From positions 1 to 64,000 of the forward strand of contig ML210322.1 in the NCBI GenBank assembly GCA_004369085.1: a stretch of 64,000 nucleotides of DNA, read 5' to 3'. The stretch comes from Coprinopsis marcescibilis. Lineage: Eukaryota > Basidiomycota > Agaricomycetes > Agaricales > Psathyrellaceae. Shown in pieces: positions 1-10,997 of this stretch. Made by a program: the position numbers and the translations under genes. The notes under the pieces were generated by a model. The model had not been told where the DNA came from, made no database searches, and saw only the letters and a program-made list of their open reading frames with translations. Position 1 is the first letter of the stretch, and each line of letters starts with the position of its first letter.

Positions 1-562
1 AGAATGGGCCAACTCCGAGTCCCATCGAACTCTCAAGGTACATATTTATTCGTTCCCCTACTCATACAACACACGTAATCAAGTGGCACACTTTGCTCGG
101 GCAATGCTGCCACCGCTGAGTACACGAACGGATCGACTATCATGGTGTGTCGGCCTTGGTGTGATAGATTTCCGCTCAACCGTCCTGTAAACAATGACAC
201 ATAACCAGGCTTTACGGAGTTGACCTTGGCGCCCGTGGTACCCCTTATTGCAGTGCCGCTTTCTATCTTTTCAGATGAACTTACTATTAGTCAAATTCAC
301 CGAGGTGGGCGATCTTTAGGAGTGGCGGTCCTGCCTTGCCGACAGTGATATTTTCAACTAGTGTCCTGCAATAGACAGATGCATTGGAAGTAAAGTTTCT
401 CCATCTCGTCATCATTTTATCGCTAACAGCTGTCTTATTTGCTTCATATTCTGTACGTTATGCGTTAATTTTCATTTTCAAAATATACACAACAGTCATG
501 GGAAATGGTACATATGGCGTCAGCAGTAAGTCACCCGCGACGAAACCAGCTACTATAGTGCC
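1..562. other. Intergenic sequence, no gene seen
   Basis: No reading frame here shows a recognisable domain, signal peptide or convincing splice structure. The segment lies downstream of the 3' end of the DUF4139 gene and probably holds its 3' UTR. Confidence 0.5.
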
Positions 563-2653
563 TCACAGACCAACAATGTCAGTTCGAAGAGGAGCGGAAA
601 CCTCCCATTGGAGCGAAATATTGATCTTTCCTTGTGCCGGGATCGCACAGTGCCATACCAGCTTCCCGTTCTTACCCAACTCCAAGGCATCAGAGTCTGA
701 GGCAACCTCGTCCGCACCGTCCCACTGACCCGTGATACCATGAGCAATGCTGACAGGAGCCGGTACATGCACACCCAGCTTGTTCTTCACGCCGCCTCCC
801 GGCCTCGACAACGCACTCAACTCTGCCGCTGCATCACCGTGTGAGTCGAGGACCTGAAGCGAGGGCAAAATAAGCTTGGCGGTGATAATGCTGTCCTCGG
901 AGACAGGCACTTGGTCGAAAATCTTGATGTTGCCGATGGTGCTGGACTTGGTGTTGTGGATGTTGACGCGTTGAGTGAAGGTTTGGATGCGTGTTTTGGT
1001 CATGAATCCGCTTTGCGTGGCTTTCTTGGAGAGCGGGGCATACGTAACGCGAACGGAGGGGTCGAGACTGAAGGCCGTTGATGAGCGTTTCAGGTTCGTG
1101 GAACAAGGGGATGTCTTACCCGAGAGGGCAGTCAAAGGTCTCTTCTGGACTGACAGCGGGCACGTCTGTCCTCGCAATGAAGCTCCCGTCAACGTACACA
1201 CTGCCAGGACCATTCAGCAGAGTGTACTCGGATGCGTTCTTGATAACAGCCTATAACCAGATTGAGATCTCGTCACTGTCAGAGAGAGTGAGATGGCACC
1301 CACCTTCAAGTGAACCTTTGCGTCTACTTTAGGCACGGAGACCCACTCCATGCTAGCGTCCAGCTGGAGTTGGGCAATTGTTACGTTGTGAGCAACGTTA
1401 TCACTCGGGATGGTCATTAAACCAGGGACGGTAAACGTTGCAGTAATGTTGCCCTTGCTGGAGACCTGCAGAGAGCGGTGCTGTATCTCGCTTGCGCTGG
1501 ACATAAATTCTTCTTCGTAATAACCAGACGCCTGAATTAGAGGTCCGGATTCGCCATCTTGGACCCTTTGCATTGAAATCGACGCATAACCTCCCGCTCC
1601 ACCTCGTTTTTTGCTCATGCCACCATAAGACTTGGACTTCCCGACTGGTTGATGGTAGACGGACAAGGTCCAAGGTGAGAGTGTGGGTATTCCCAAACCG
1701 AAGGTTGGTGCGGCTGTTTCCAATGCGATAGGTACGTCTGTCCAATCCTGATGCCGAATGTCAGAGAAATGGGGAGAAGTAACAATGTCGAACACCGACC
1801 TCGCCAGTATTCTGAGTGATGGCTCCCTTGTAGATGAGGTCTACGGGCTTGTCTTTGGTATCCATGTCGACGCGAATGTCGTAGGCAGCTGTCCACGTAG
1901 CATTCGACACGGCTGTAGAACTGTTAGCTTATCTCGGGAACTCACATGATTCGAGTTAAGACCAACCGTAAATCAGAGCAATTTCAACATCGCCCTCATT
2001 GTCGGCGAAGACGCCAATCGTGGAATTGAGAGTGAGTTTCTCGTTTGCACGAGGACCATCCAACACCTTCTTTTCTTCCTTTATCTCATTCTCCAGCTTT
2101 GTCTTCTTGGCTTGCAACTCCGTTAACTTGTCATCCAGTTTCTCGGCGGTTTCGTCGTAGTTGGTGACAATGGTCTGAAGATTTGCCACGTCAGTGTGCT
2201 GTGAGTTAAGACTGCCAATGTATGTTTCGAGAGCCTTCAAAGCCTTTTCAACTCGCAACAAGGCCTTCGTCGTTTTAGTTAGGTTTGACTCGAGCTCCGC
2301 CAACTTCTCTGAGGTCGTTGGTTTAGGGGTGAGAGGGCAATACGCGACGGTTACATCATGAATCGTCGCTGAACCGCGTCCTTCCACTCTACGAACGCCA
2401 CCGTTAGAGAGTTGACATGGAAATGACTGGCCAGCGCGACATACCTGAACGACTGCTGGTCCATCGCTGATGGCAGTCCGGCTACCTCTACCTGATTCTG
2501 TCCGGTCTTGACCCCAAACTTGAACAGGCGGGTGACCTCTGCGCGGCCAGAGTACACAGAGACGCTGATTATCTTGCTATCTTTCTCTGAAAAGAGCTTC
2601 AGTTCGGTGATCTTGTCAAACGCTGGTGGTTGGATGGACGCGTTTTCGGTCAT
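563..2653 (-). CDS. DUF4139-domain protein (mucoidy inhibitor A-like family)
   Basis: Six exons can be read: 2653-2445, 2388-1967, 1912-1800, 1747-1304, 1250-1120 and 1067-563. They total 1824 nt and 607 residues, with every junction on GT-AG. The N-terminus (MTENASIQPP) leads into a DUF4140-type segment with ITELKLFSEKDSK and VYSGRAEVTR, where the reader expects the N-terminal strand of the family. A coiled coil follows at roughly residues 90-190 (repeated KLAELES, KALETY, KLTELQAKKTKLENEIKEE). The C-terminal DUF4139 part carries the hallmark strings YAVSNATWTAAYDIRV, DWTDVPIALETA and IPTLSPW. No signal peptide is seen, so a cytoplasmic protein is likely. Family members occur in bacteria and fungi, and the biochemical role is not established. 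The start at 2653 was chosen because the family N-terminus begins there; an upstream in-frame Met would add 32 unconserved residues. Confidence 0.9.
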
Positions 2654-3129
2654 GATTGCTAAATGTGGTTCTGAGGTGAAGTCTGGTGAGAGGGGCAAGA
2701 GTGGAAGGGGTTGAGAGTCGCGCCACAGGCCAATCGCCGACACGTCCACGGCACCTGACAGTTGCTTGCGGTGATGTGATTGTGGCGGTCGCTGTGGCGG
2801 TGGACATAAACGTTATCTATATCAGTTGCGGCACATCGTGAGGTCGCGTTGGTTGCAGGTCTCCCGAACGCCTGAAGCATGTCCTCCCTCTAAAAGTAAA
2901 TAAGGAAAATAAATACAAAAGATATCATGAAAGCGTCGTTCTCTTCCTCAACCCCCATCGTGTGGGCCAAGGGTTTCTGAGACGACAAACATTTATCGGG
3001 TTTGCAGAAGCTAGGCTATGTCCACCACCCTCGCAGCACATGTCATGAGGTTCGACATTATACGAACTAACCGTTAGTCTGGTAGTTTCAAAGCTAAACA
3101 AGTTATATTCAAAGACGGAAGTACAGCGG
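2654..3129. other. Intergenic sequence between the DUF4139 and DUF1996 genes
   Basis: This should hold the promoter of the DUF4139 gene and the 3' UTR of the DUF1996 gene, both on the minus strand. No coding segment is supported. Confidence 0.5.
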
Positions 3130-4836
3130 TCAAGCGGGAGTCGGCGCTGGCGGTGCTGGCCCAGCGGGCTCCGCGACACCGGTTGGAGCTGGAAGACATT
3201 CCGCCATCGTCGCATCTCGAGGTCCATCTTGAATTGGATTACACCCAGGGAGCCTCTCCATAACTGTCCGAAGAAAAAGAGGTAGGTTCTGACATACAAC
3301 AGAGTGAACAAGAATGGCTTACATCCGTCAATTTGCTCCTGCAACACTGGTTTGAGTGTGCACTTGTTGATCTCTGAATCGGGTTGAATGGTCAAGGTCT
3401 TGCAATAGGATGGGACGCCATTAAACTCCGTGCACGTATCCATAGCGCGCTGGAGAGCATCTCCTTCCCATCCAAAAACGTAATCTCCATGATGTCCATA
3501 GCCAGTTCTGTTGACATGCATCACTCAGAATCTCGCGTAAACAGGAAAATAAGGAGTACGCACGGGTCGCCCATGCTGTATAGGAATGGCTGGGAGCCAT
3601 CCGTTGGCCACATGTTGTTGAATTGGCGGGTATCCCATATCGTCTCGAACAGCAATAATGGCATCCTGACTGGATGACTAGCAGGGCACCGTCCACGATA
3701 GAACGTCAGCCCGCTGTTTGGATCTAGCGGAGCGGGAGGATGGACGATATGGCTCTGGTAGTGCGTGCGTCAGTCGTACATCGAAACCCTATTCAAATTG
3801 TCTGAAAGTCATGACGAGAGTGGCACTAACCGCATGATCGGGGCTATCAAGATTCACACCGTCCCAGCACCTGAGCGTCGGTAATACAGTCAGAATTCCC
3901 AGAGCTGTTTTTAGGCAATGGGAACATACTGAGGGAAATTGGTATTGGAGCGAATTCCACCTCCACAAGGTTTGTTCGGGAGCTCCACGGTATCAGTTCC
4001 ACCGCCCGGAGGTTGTCCAGGATTGCTGTCTTGCCAATTTGGTCCGAAGCACCTAAAGCTGGTGACCTTCGGAACGTTCTTCGTGTCTTCCGAACGCAGC
4101 ATTGGATTACCCGTAATCATACGGAAGCCCTGTCGGTATCGAAGGATGAGAAGGACGATGATTGGATGGAAAGATTGACCAGTTACCTTTGGGAAGGCGG
4201 TGACCTTGGCTTCGTTTTGAACGTAGTACACCGTCATGCCTCCATTGGGCGTCCCAGTACCAAAGTTAGCCATTTGTGGGACCTATGTGAGGAAAGCTTC
4301 ATTTGTTGACAGCCCATACGCGGGACTCAGCACCTACACGAGCAAAGCTGCCGTTCTGGTGCTTGAAGAACAGAACAGCAGTCCAGTAGTTTGACTTGTT
4401 CTCTTTAAACTGACAGGTTGTGCACGTTGCAACTTTGGCAAGGTCCAGCTTTGGATCCATGGTAATGTTAAAACTAACAAGGTTGTCAGTCAGCTTATAA
4501 AAAAAGAGTCGAACGGCACACTTACGCATTCTGTTGGATGACACTCGCATCATTAGCCCAGCGCACCGGAGAGAAATCAAGGTCCAATTCAACGTACTCC
4601 TCCAATAATTTGGTGCAGATGGGGTGATATCTGGCCTGGTGTTACGAGCCTAGCATTGAAGAAGGACAATTGGTAAGTGCTTTGTATGATGGTCGACGAC
4701 ATGTCCGACATGTCACATACGGATCTAATCTTTCAATCGATAACTGTGAGCAAGCAAATCTGATGAGCGCGTTGGTGTAAGTTACGAGCAAGCCCGTAAC
4801 CCCAATACACTGAAGAAGCTTTGAGCCTAGAGGCAT
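3130..4836 (-). CDS. Secreted DUF1996-domain protein
   Basis: Ten exons give 1155 nt and 384 residues: 4836-4721, 4649-4598, 4530-4526, 4473-4338, 4282-4197, 4139-3930, 3870-3831, 3754-3564, 3507-3323 and 3263-3130. A signal peptide (MPLGSKLLQCIGVTGLLVTYTNA) precedes FACSQLSIERLDPLVTPGQ, the standard start of DUF1996. Family hallmarks follow in order: HLHQIIGGNAFN, TCTTCQFKENKSNYWTAVL, PNGGMTVYYV, PPGGGTDTVELPNKPCGGGIRS, CWDGVNLDSPDHA, SMGDPTGYGHHGDYVFGWEGD and LPGCNP. The family is secreted in many fungi and has no proven enzymatic function. The third exon is only five bases, and without it the conserved GGNAFN motif is lost. The C-terminus ends in a Pro/Ala-rich stretch and lacks the WSC domain found in some relatives. 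Confidence 0.9.
4526..4530 (-). other. Five-base microexon of the DUF1996 gene
   Basis: The exon AATGC lies between a 67-nt upstream intron ending CAACAG and a 52-nt downstream intron starting GTAAGT. Joining GGA GGA, AATGC and TTTTAAC yields GGNAFN, the invariant family motif. Gene finders usually miss exons this small. Confidence 0.85.
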
Positions 4837-4882
4837 GGTTGGTTGTCAGTCCTCGAGCGTGCATTACTCCAGGGGTGGCATA

Positions 4883-4889
4883 TTTTATA
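4883..4889 (-). promoter_or_regulatory. TATA box of the DUF1996 gene
   Basis: Read on the minus strand this is TATAAAA, about 50 bases before the start codon. That leaves room for only a short 5' UTR. Confidence 0.45.
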
Positions 4890-5884
4890 GTGTTGGAAAT
4901 GAATTGCATGTTCTTTGCCCATGTGTCCGAAGCAAATGTTAAATGCGACTTACACTTCTTGAACCTTCTTCCTATTCATTCGAAGTTCGTGCCGAACAAT
5001 ATCATTTCGGAAGGCTCACAGGATCCGATGACTTGGTTTGGTTACTCCGATTCGTTCTTGTTGTGCAAGGGCATGGCAGAACTAATTTGGCGGACAACAA
5101 GAAGTATGTATGATGTTCTGCAGCGTATTTGGCATACAGAGTATGTTGTACATGCTTTCGCAAATTACGACGGCCGCAAGCCCTCACTCCACAAAACAAA
5201 ATCGCGTCAACGGCGCAGATTCCAGAACCTTGGTGGAATCGAAGAACATCCTGTTACCTTGTGCTCTATATGAATGGTTTGTTAAGTGGTCATTAAGCAG
5301 GATACTTACACGATGCAACACGGAGAATCAAACCCCTCCTAGATGGCCAAAAAGCGGTCGTAAAACCAGGTAATTGAATCCGCTGACGAACTTGTTCAGG
5401 GGTGTTTTAAACCGCCTTTCAGAAACGTCCTCTAAGCATTGCTAGTGGAGGTGATGCTTAATGCTAGGCTGACACAGACTTCAGGAATAGTCGTAGGCTA
5501 GGATGTTCAGAACGTTAACATCCTAATCGTCATTCACTGGAGTATAGTCTCAGAGACTCGACCGTAAATACCGAAAATTTTCTCACGCGAGCAGCACTTG
5601 ATAGCAGAGAGTGTCGACGTTTGAAGCTGAGAGAACCCCTTCTCCAAAAAGTGGAGTCGGTGGAGTCGGGGATGCCGAACCTGGTCCGTGCGCATAATAA
5701 ATGAAATTCATTGGAAGAAATCAAACAAACGAGGGTGATTTCAGGAAGACTGCGTGCGGCCAGGGGATAGTTGGGTTGTATGTAAAGGACAGTAACTTGA
5801 AATCGCCCCATGGATTCGAGTTAATTAATACGTGAACGAAAATAAATAAATAAAATAAATATATCAAGCCAAATGATTCAATGA
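4890..5884. other. Intergenic sequence, about 1 kb
   Basis: The open frames here have no recognisable domain, no signal peptide and no supported introns. The AT-rich stretch at 5821-5880 sits just past the stop codon of the neighbouring minus-strand gene and may hold its polyadenylation signals. Confidence 0.45.
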
Positions 5885-8800
5885 TCACTTTCTTCTTCCA
5901 ACCACTGGCCTAGCGGCAGGCTTCTTCACCACAGGTCGCGCCACGACAGCTGCCTTCTTTGGCACTGGGGCCTGTATCTTCCTCGCTGATGGCGCCTGTG
6001 CCTTCCTCACTGGCGCCTGCGTCTTCCTCTGAGGAGTCACAGCAGGCCTCCTGGCTTGCATATTCGGCTTGCTCGCCCCACCACGTCGATTGTTGCCCAC
6101 CGCAGCGGGACTAGCAGCTTTCCGGCCCTTTGATTGCGCTGCCGGCTGGCGTCGAGCTGGCATTGCAGCCTTGCCCCGAGCTGCGGCTCCTTTTCTCTGA
6201 CTCTGAGGCGCCTGGGCTCGCCCGCGATTGGCCGGCGCTGGACCTTGCCTTCGATTCGCTGGTTTGTTGCTTGGCCGTGCTGGTTGCCGGCTAGGCCGTC
6301 CTGGCTGCCTCTTTGCTGCACCCTGTGCCTTGCCTGCATTAGCTCGCGCTGGCTGACGTCCTTTGTTTGCTGTAGCTCGTGCAGGCTGAATTCTAGCGCC
6401 ACCCTGTCGTCCCTTGTTTGCCGTTGCTTGTGCTGGCTGCCTCTTTGCCCCACCCTGACGTCCTGGCCTCGCATTAGCTCGCGCAGGCTGCCTCCCGGCA
6501 CCACCCTGTCGTCCTTTGTTCGCAGCTGGCTGTCTCTTCGTCGCACCCTGGCGTCCCCTATTCGCATTTGCTCGTGCTGGCTGCCTCTTCGCACCACCTC
6601 TCGCTGCACCCGGTCCCTTCCTCGCGCTGGCTCGTCCTGGCCGGGCATTAGCCCGCAATGGCTGCCTTCTGGCACTCCCCTGACGTCCCTTCTTCGCAGT
6701 AGCTTGTGCTGGCTGCCTCCTGGCACCACCCTGTCGTCCCTTGTTAGCAGTAGCTCGCACTGACTGCCTCTTTGCTGCACCCTGGCTTCCCTTGTTAGCA
6801 GTAGGCCTAGCTGGCCTTCCTCGTGCACCAGCGCGCGCACCCTTGATGTTTGCAGCGCGGCCCTTCGCTCCAGCTCGACCAGCAACACTTCTTCCAGCTG
6901 CCCTAGTTCCAGCAGCGCGACCTTTTGCACCAGCACGGTTAGCAGCACCTCCTCCAGCTGCTTTAGCTGTACCAGCGCGACCCTTCGCTCCAGGTCGAGT
7001 AGCAGCACCTCTTGCAGCGCGGCCCTTTGCTCCAGGTCGACGAGCAGCACCCCTCGCAGCACCAGCACGACCCTTCGCTCCAGATCGGCCAGCAGCACCT
7101 CTTCCAGTTGCCCTCTTTGCACCGGCGCGACCCTTCGCTCCAGGTCGAGTAGCAGCACCTTTATTCGCACCGGCGCGACCCTTCGCTCCAGGTCGAGTGG
7201 CGGCACCTCTTGCAGCGCGGCCCTTTGCTCCAGGTCGGCGAGCAGCAGCCCTCGCAGCACCAGCACGACCCTTCCCTCCAGGTCGAGTAGCAGCACCCCT
7301 ATTCGCACCGCCACGACCCATCGCTCCAGGTCGCGTAGCGGCACCTCTTCCAGCGCGGCCTGTCGCGCCAGGTTGCCGAGCAGCACCCCTCGCAGCACCA
7401 GCACGACCCTTCCCTCCAGATCGCCCAACTGACCTTCCAGGTGCACGTCCAGCTCGCCCCTTCGCTCCAGGTCGAGTGGCGGCACCTCTTGCAGCGCGGC
7501 CCGTTGCTCCAGGTCGGCGAGCAGCACCTCTCACAGCACCAGCACGACCCTTCGCTCCAGATCGGCCAGCAGCACCTCTTCCAGTTGCCCTCTTTGCACT
7601 GGCGCGACCTCTTGCTCCAGCTCGGGTAGCAGCACCTCTTCCAGCTGCTCTAGCTGCACCAACGCGGCCCTTTGTTCCAGGTTGCGTAGCAGCACCTCTT
7701 CTAGCGCGACCCTTCGTGCTAGGTTGCCGAGCAGCACCCCTCGCAGCACCAGCACGACCCTTTGCACCAGCCCAGCCAGCAGCACCTCGCCCAGCTGACC
7801 TTCCAGGTGCACGTCCAGCTCGCCCCTTCGCTCCAGGTCGACCAGCAGCACCCCTAACAGCACCAGCACGACCTCTTGCTCCACCCCATCCAGCAGTACC
7901 TCGTCCAGCTGCTCTCACAGGTGCACGTCCAGCTCGTCCCTTCGCTCCAGGTCGAGTGGCAGCACCTCTTCCAGCTGCTCTGGTTCCGGAAGCACGACCT
8001 CTCGCACCAGCTCGTCCGGCACCCCTGTTCACACCTCTCCTAGCTGCGCTACTCGCACTGGTACGACCAGTGGCGCGTCTTCCAGCTGCCCTATTTACAC
8101 CAGCACGGCCAGCCCCTCTGACAGCAGACGGACGTCGATTTGCACCAGCTCGCCCGTTTTTCCCTGCAGCTTGACCGCCCCTCATTGCACCACGACCTGC
8201 TCGAGTACTTCCAGCACGGGTCCTTGCCCCAGTACGGCCTACAGCGCGGTTTCCACCTCGCCTGCTCGTCGCTCCAGCGGGTCTGTTACCGCGAGCAGGT
8301 GCAGCTCGAGCTCGTCGTCCGCCAACCGGACGCATGGATGCTGATGTTCGTCCTGATCCCCCCCTACCCCTCGTCGCCGCTGTCCTGGATGCGCGATTGG
8401 CTGCACTTCTTCCACCTCTGGTGCCCTGTCGTGCTGCTGATCGACCTGTGGCTCCCAAAGCCCTCCCAGCTGCTCTTCCAGCGCGATTGGCGCGGCCTGC
8501 TGTCGACGTCCTGGCATTTATTCCTGCATTGCGCGCGTTGTTGGGCCTTGACGTGTTCCCGGATCGAGCTGAAGGCGATTTGGCGGACGTGGCGCTCCTG
8601 CCGGCGCTGCGAGGGAGTCCCTTGGACGCGACAGGACCACTTCGGGCCTTCTCCGCTCCCGTGTTCGTCTGTTTGCTTGCTTGTCCCCCGGAGACCGCTT
8701 GCTTTGGTCTGTACGCGCACGCGGCCCCGTCTCTCGTGCAAAGACCCCCTGCGCCGGAACTTCCGGGTTTGTTATCATCGGTTGCTGTTCGCTTGACTGG

Positions 8801-9523
8801 TGGCTTGTCAGGATCGGCCTTTGCGTCTGGTGGGGTGTCCGACCGATCCCGCTTCGTTCCTGAGCCTGACGCCGCTGCAGCCTCCTTCTTTAGCCTGTTA
8901 GCTTCAGTAAAAGCCTTGCTCGCTGTCTTCCTCGTGTCTTCCTCGGTTTGGTCACGTACAGCCTGAGCTTTCTCGGTATAGAACTTGTTGAATTTCGTCA
9001 GTTCCTCATCATTGGCCGAGATTTTGCCGCTGTCCTTGAGTTTGTCCATCGTCTGCTTGGTGAAGTCGAGACAGTTCGAGAATCCCGTTTTCGCCCCTGG
9101 CGCATAGATCCTTGACGGCTTGAACTCCTTCATGGCGCCCACGACGTCCTCTTTTGATGCATTTGGCAGGTCGAAGGTGTATTTCACCCTATCAGGGTTT
9201 ACCGGCTTCAATTCGACTTTCCCATCCTTATCAGTCCGAGGGCCGCTGTAGACCATATGTCTAGCCGTTGAGCGTCAGCGACAGACATACACCCATGAGC
9301 AGACAAGTTCTCACCCAACCGTGGGACTTTTAACGTCATCGTCAATCAAGGCTTCGTGAATTTCGTGCGGTACTTTGTTGTTAATGTCGTCTTTCTCGTG
9401 CACGACCATTCCGAAGTGCCAGTCTGGAGTTTTCTCCCAACTCTCGCGCAAAGAGACTTGTACAGCCAATATTGAGACAGTTGCACTGAGCAGGTAGACG
9501 TAGTATATGGCCTTTGACCGCAT
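5885..9523 (-). CDS. Secreted His/Cys-head protein with giant Arg/Ala/Gly repeat tail (copy A)
   Basis: Two exons, 9523-9315 and 9260-5885, give 1194 residues. Residues 1-24 form a signal peptide (MRSKAIYYVYLLSATVSILA). The head, to about residue 240, contains WHFGMVVHEK (His36), HMVYSGP, VKYTFDLPNAS and TGFSNCLDFTKQTMDKLK (Cys133). A His followed about 100 residues later by an Asn-Cys-x-x-Phe motif resembles NlpC/P60, LRAT or PPPDE thiol hydrolase folds; this is inference from spacing and motif only. A Lys/Glu-rich linker follows, then about 900 residues almost entirely of R, A, G, K, P, T, S and Q. They are built from 14-17-residue units such as GAKGRAGAARGAARRP, and nearer the C-terminus from ANKGRQGGAKRQPARAT. 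The tail is strongly cationic with many RG/RGG steps. The start at 9523 is shared with copy B and follows a TATA box by about 80 bases. Confidence 0.75.
5900..8700 (-). repeat. Degenerate GC-rich tandem repeats encoding the Arg/Ala/Gly tail
   Basis: Units of about 42-51 bp encode G-A-K-G-R-A-G-A-x-R-G-A-A-x-R-P and shorter variants. A second subtype, about 51 bp and rich in Q, runs from roughly 6300 to 6830. The lack of A/T-ending codons removes stops from other frames, so long spurious frames exist on both strands here. Confidence 0.85.
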
Positions 9524-10705
9524 GTCTGCGGCCTTGAGGAGGGAGGGGTGTGCAGTAGCGAGTTGCGAATCGAGAATGAGTTTGAAGTGGAATATCTGGG
9601 TTGTATATAAACTGCAAGCACTGGAAGTTAAGCTAGTCCCGTTTGGTCCGATGGCTTCGGCCTGAGATTCTAGCAATACTGCCCCAGTTTGGCATGGAAT
9701 TCTTTTCATATCTACTATTCTGCCAGTTGTGTGCGCATCATGTCCATCTGTCAACCATACCGAAGTTCCATATTTTAACTCAATGGACAATCACATCAAG
9801 ATCCGCTCTTGATCGTAGGTATGTTCCGTAAGGCTTACTACTATGCAAGCAATGCTCAGAAGTGATTGCAGCGATGCATACGGATCTTTGCAATCCTTAC
9901 CAATTACACAACTGGTCAAAAAACAAATATTAAGAGTAGAGGTTTCAATAATGGAGCTTGGTGAATGAGGGGGACGTGAGCCAAATGACTATAATATCAT
10001 CGTGATTGAAGCGTGCTTTCGTCGCCCAACCTCACTCCATAATCAGCACCTGTTGGACAGTTGGCAGCAGGATCCGATGATCCCGGTGAAGATATCGGCG
10101 CTCTGGAGATACGCACTTAATGTGGTCGGCGCGCAGCACACTGAGACTCTTGCAAGAATCATCTGGATCCCAATACAATGAAAGATCCGTGATTCCCAGA
10201 GACAGCGCTCCAACTTATCTAAGTTATATGCACACTGAGAATGTTATTGTTCAAGCTTTATTGACAGCGGCGCCAGTGCTCGGTATTTTACGGACAACTG
10301 AGGCTTGAGCGCACGCTGCACTTCTAAAGTTAAAAGAAACCCAGATTGGGTGATTGTTTATTTTGCCATCTTTAGGCACCGATGGGTTAGAAAGGGAAGA
10401 GTAGACGCCGGTGTCGCCGAGTGAGATGTAGTATATATGTAAGTTGGAAGCAAGACCTACCTTCGAATGAATCTCCATCAAGATCCCGGATATTCAGCCA
10501 CCCCATGTGTTCAAAGGCTGAGGTAAATTCCATAGGGTTTCTTCAAATTTCACCGTAGTTCGCGCAGCGAGGTGGCTGATATCGAAATAACTGGAGAATA
10601 TTCAGGGCTTCAGTAGCACCTGTGTGGTGTGATGTGCTTGTACCGACTTGATCTCTTGCGCCGTGGTCACGGACTCTGAGATTCGTTGATGCTCACCAGT
10701 TATCT
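7805..10705. repeat. Segmental tandem duplication, unit A
   Basis: Unit A runs from within the repeat tail, through the whole 5' part of gene A, to about 1.2 kb upstream of its start. It matches 11020-13680 in the same orientation. Clear anchors are CAGCACCTGTTGGACAGTTG near 10047 and 12975, and GTAGTTCGCGCAGCGAGGTG near 10556 and 13513. Similarity fades near 10700. Confidence 0.85.
9604..9609 (-). promoter_or_regulatory. TATA box of the repeat-tail gene copy A
   Basis: TATATA lies within a block TTTATATACAA read on the minus strand, about 80 bases before the start codon. The same block is conserved ahead of copy B. Confidence 0.5.
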
Positions 10706-10997
10706 TAACCAGACTGTTTATTATATTCGTATAAATTCAAAAGTGCTTATTGAAGGTCACCCAGTAGTCTAGAAAACTATAAATAGCTGGGCAGAGCAAT
10801 CCTCTAGAGGCAGCTCTAGCAGTCCCCAGATCCTACCTACTACAGCTCAATCGAGTCCTTACTTCTCTAAAGCCACTGCGATTTCAGTGATCGGTTCCAG
10901 CCAGCGGAACCGAGCCTATCTCACTTCCAATTCCAATTCCAACTTCAAAACTTACCTGCCAGTGGTCTGACTCGTGACCAGAGCCTGTCAAGCGCCC
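10706..10997 (+). promoter_or_regulatory. Spacer between duplicate units with a promoter-like TATAAATA
   Basis: This unduplicated spacer contains TATAAATA at 10778-10785 on the plus strand, followed by pyrimidine-rich, UTR-like sequence. No plus-strand gene follows, because the duplicated repeat tract begins at 11020. It may be an orphaned promoter, or a chance match. Confidence 0.25.

Noticed and set aside
6037..8174. Long open frames on both strands across the GC repeat tract, including a plus-strand frame of about 477 codons rich in ARPFAPGR
   Set aside because: They follow from repeat composition that lacks A/T-ending stops. Only the minus-strand frame joins a signal-peptide exon with conserved splice phase in both copies.
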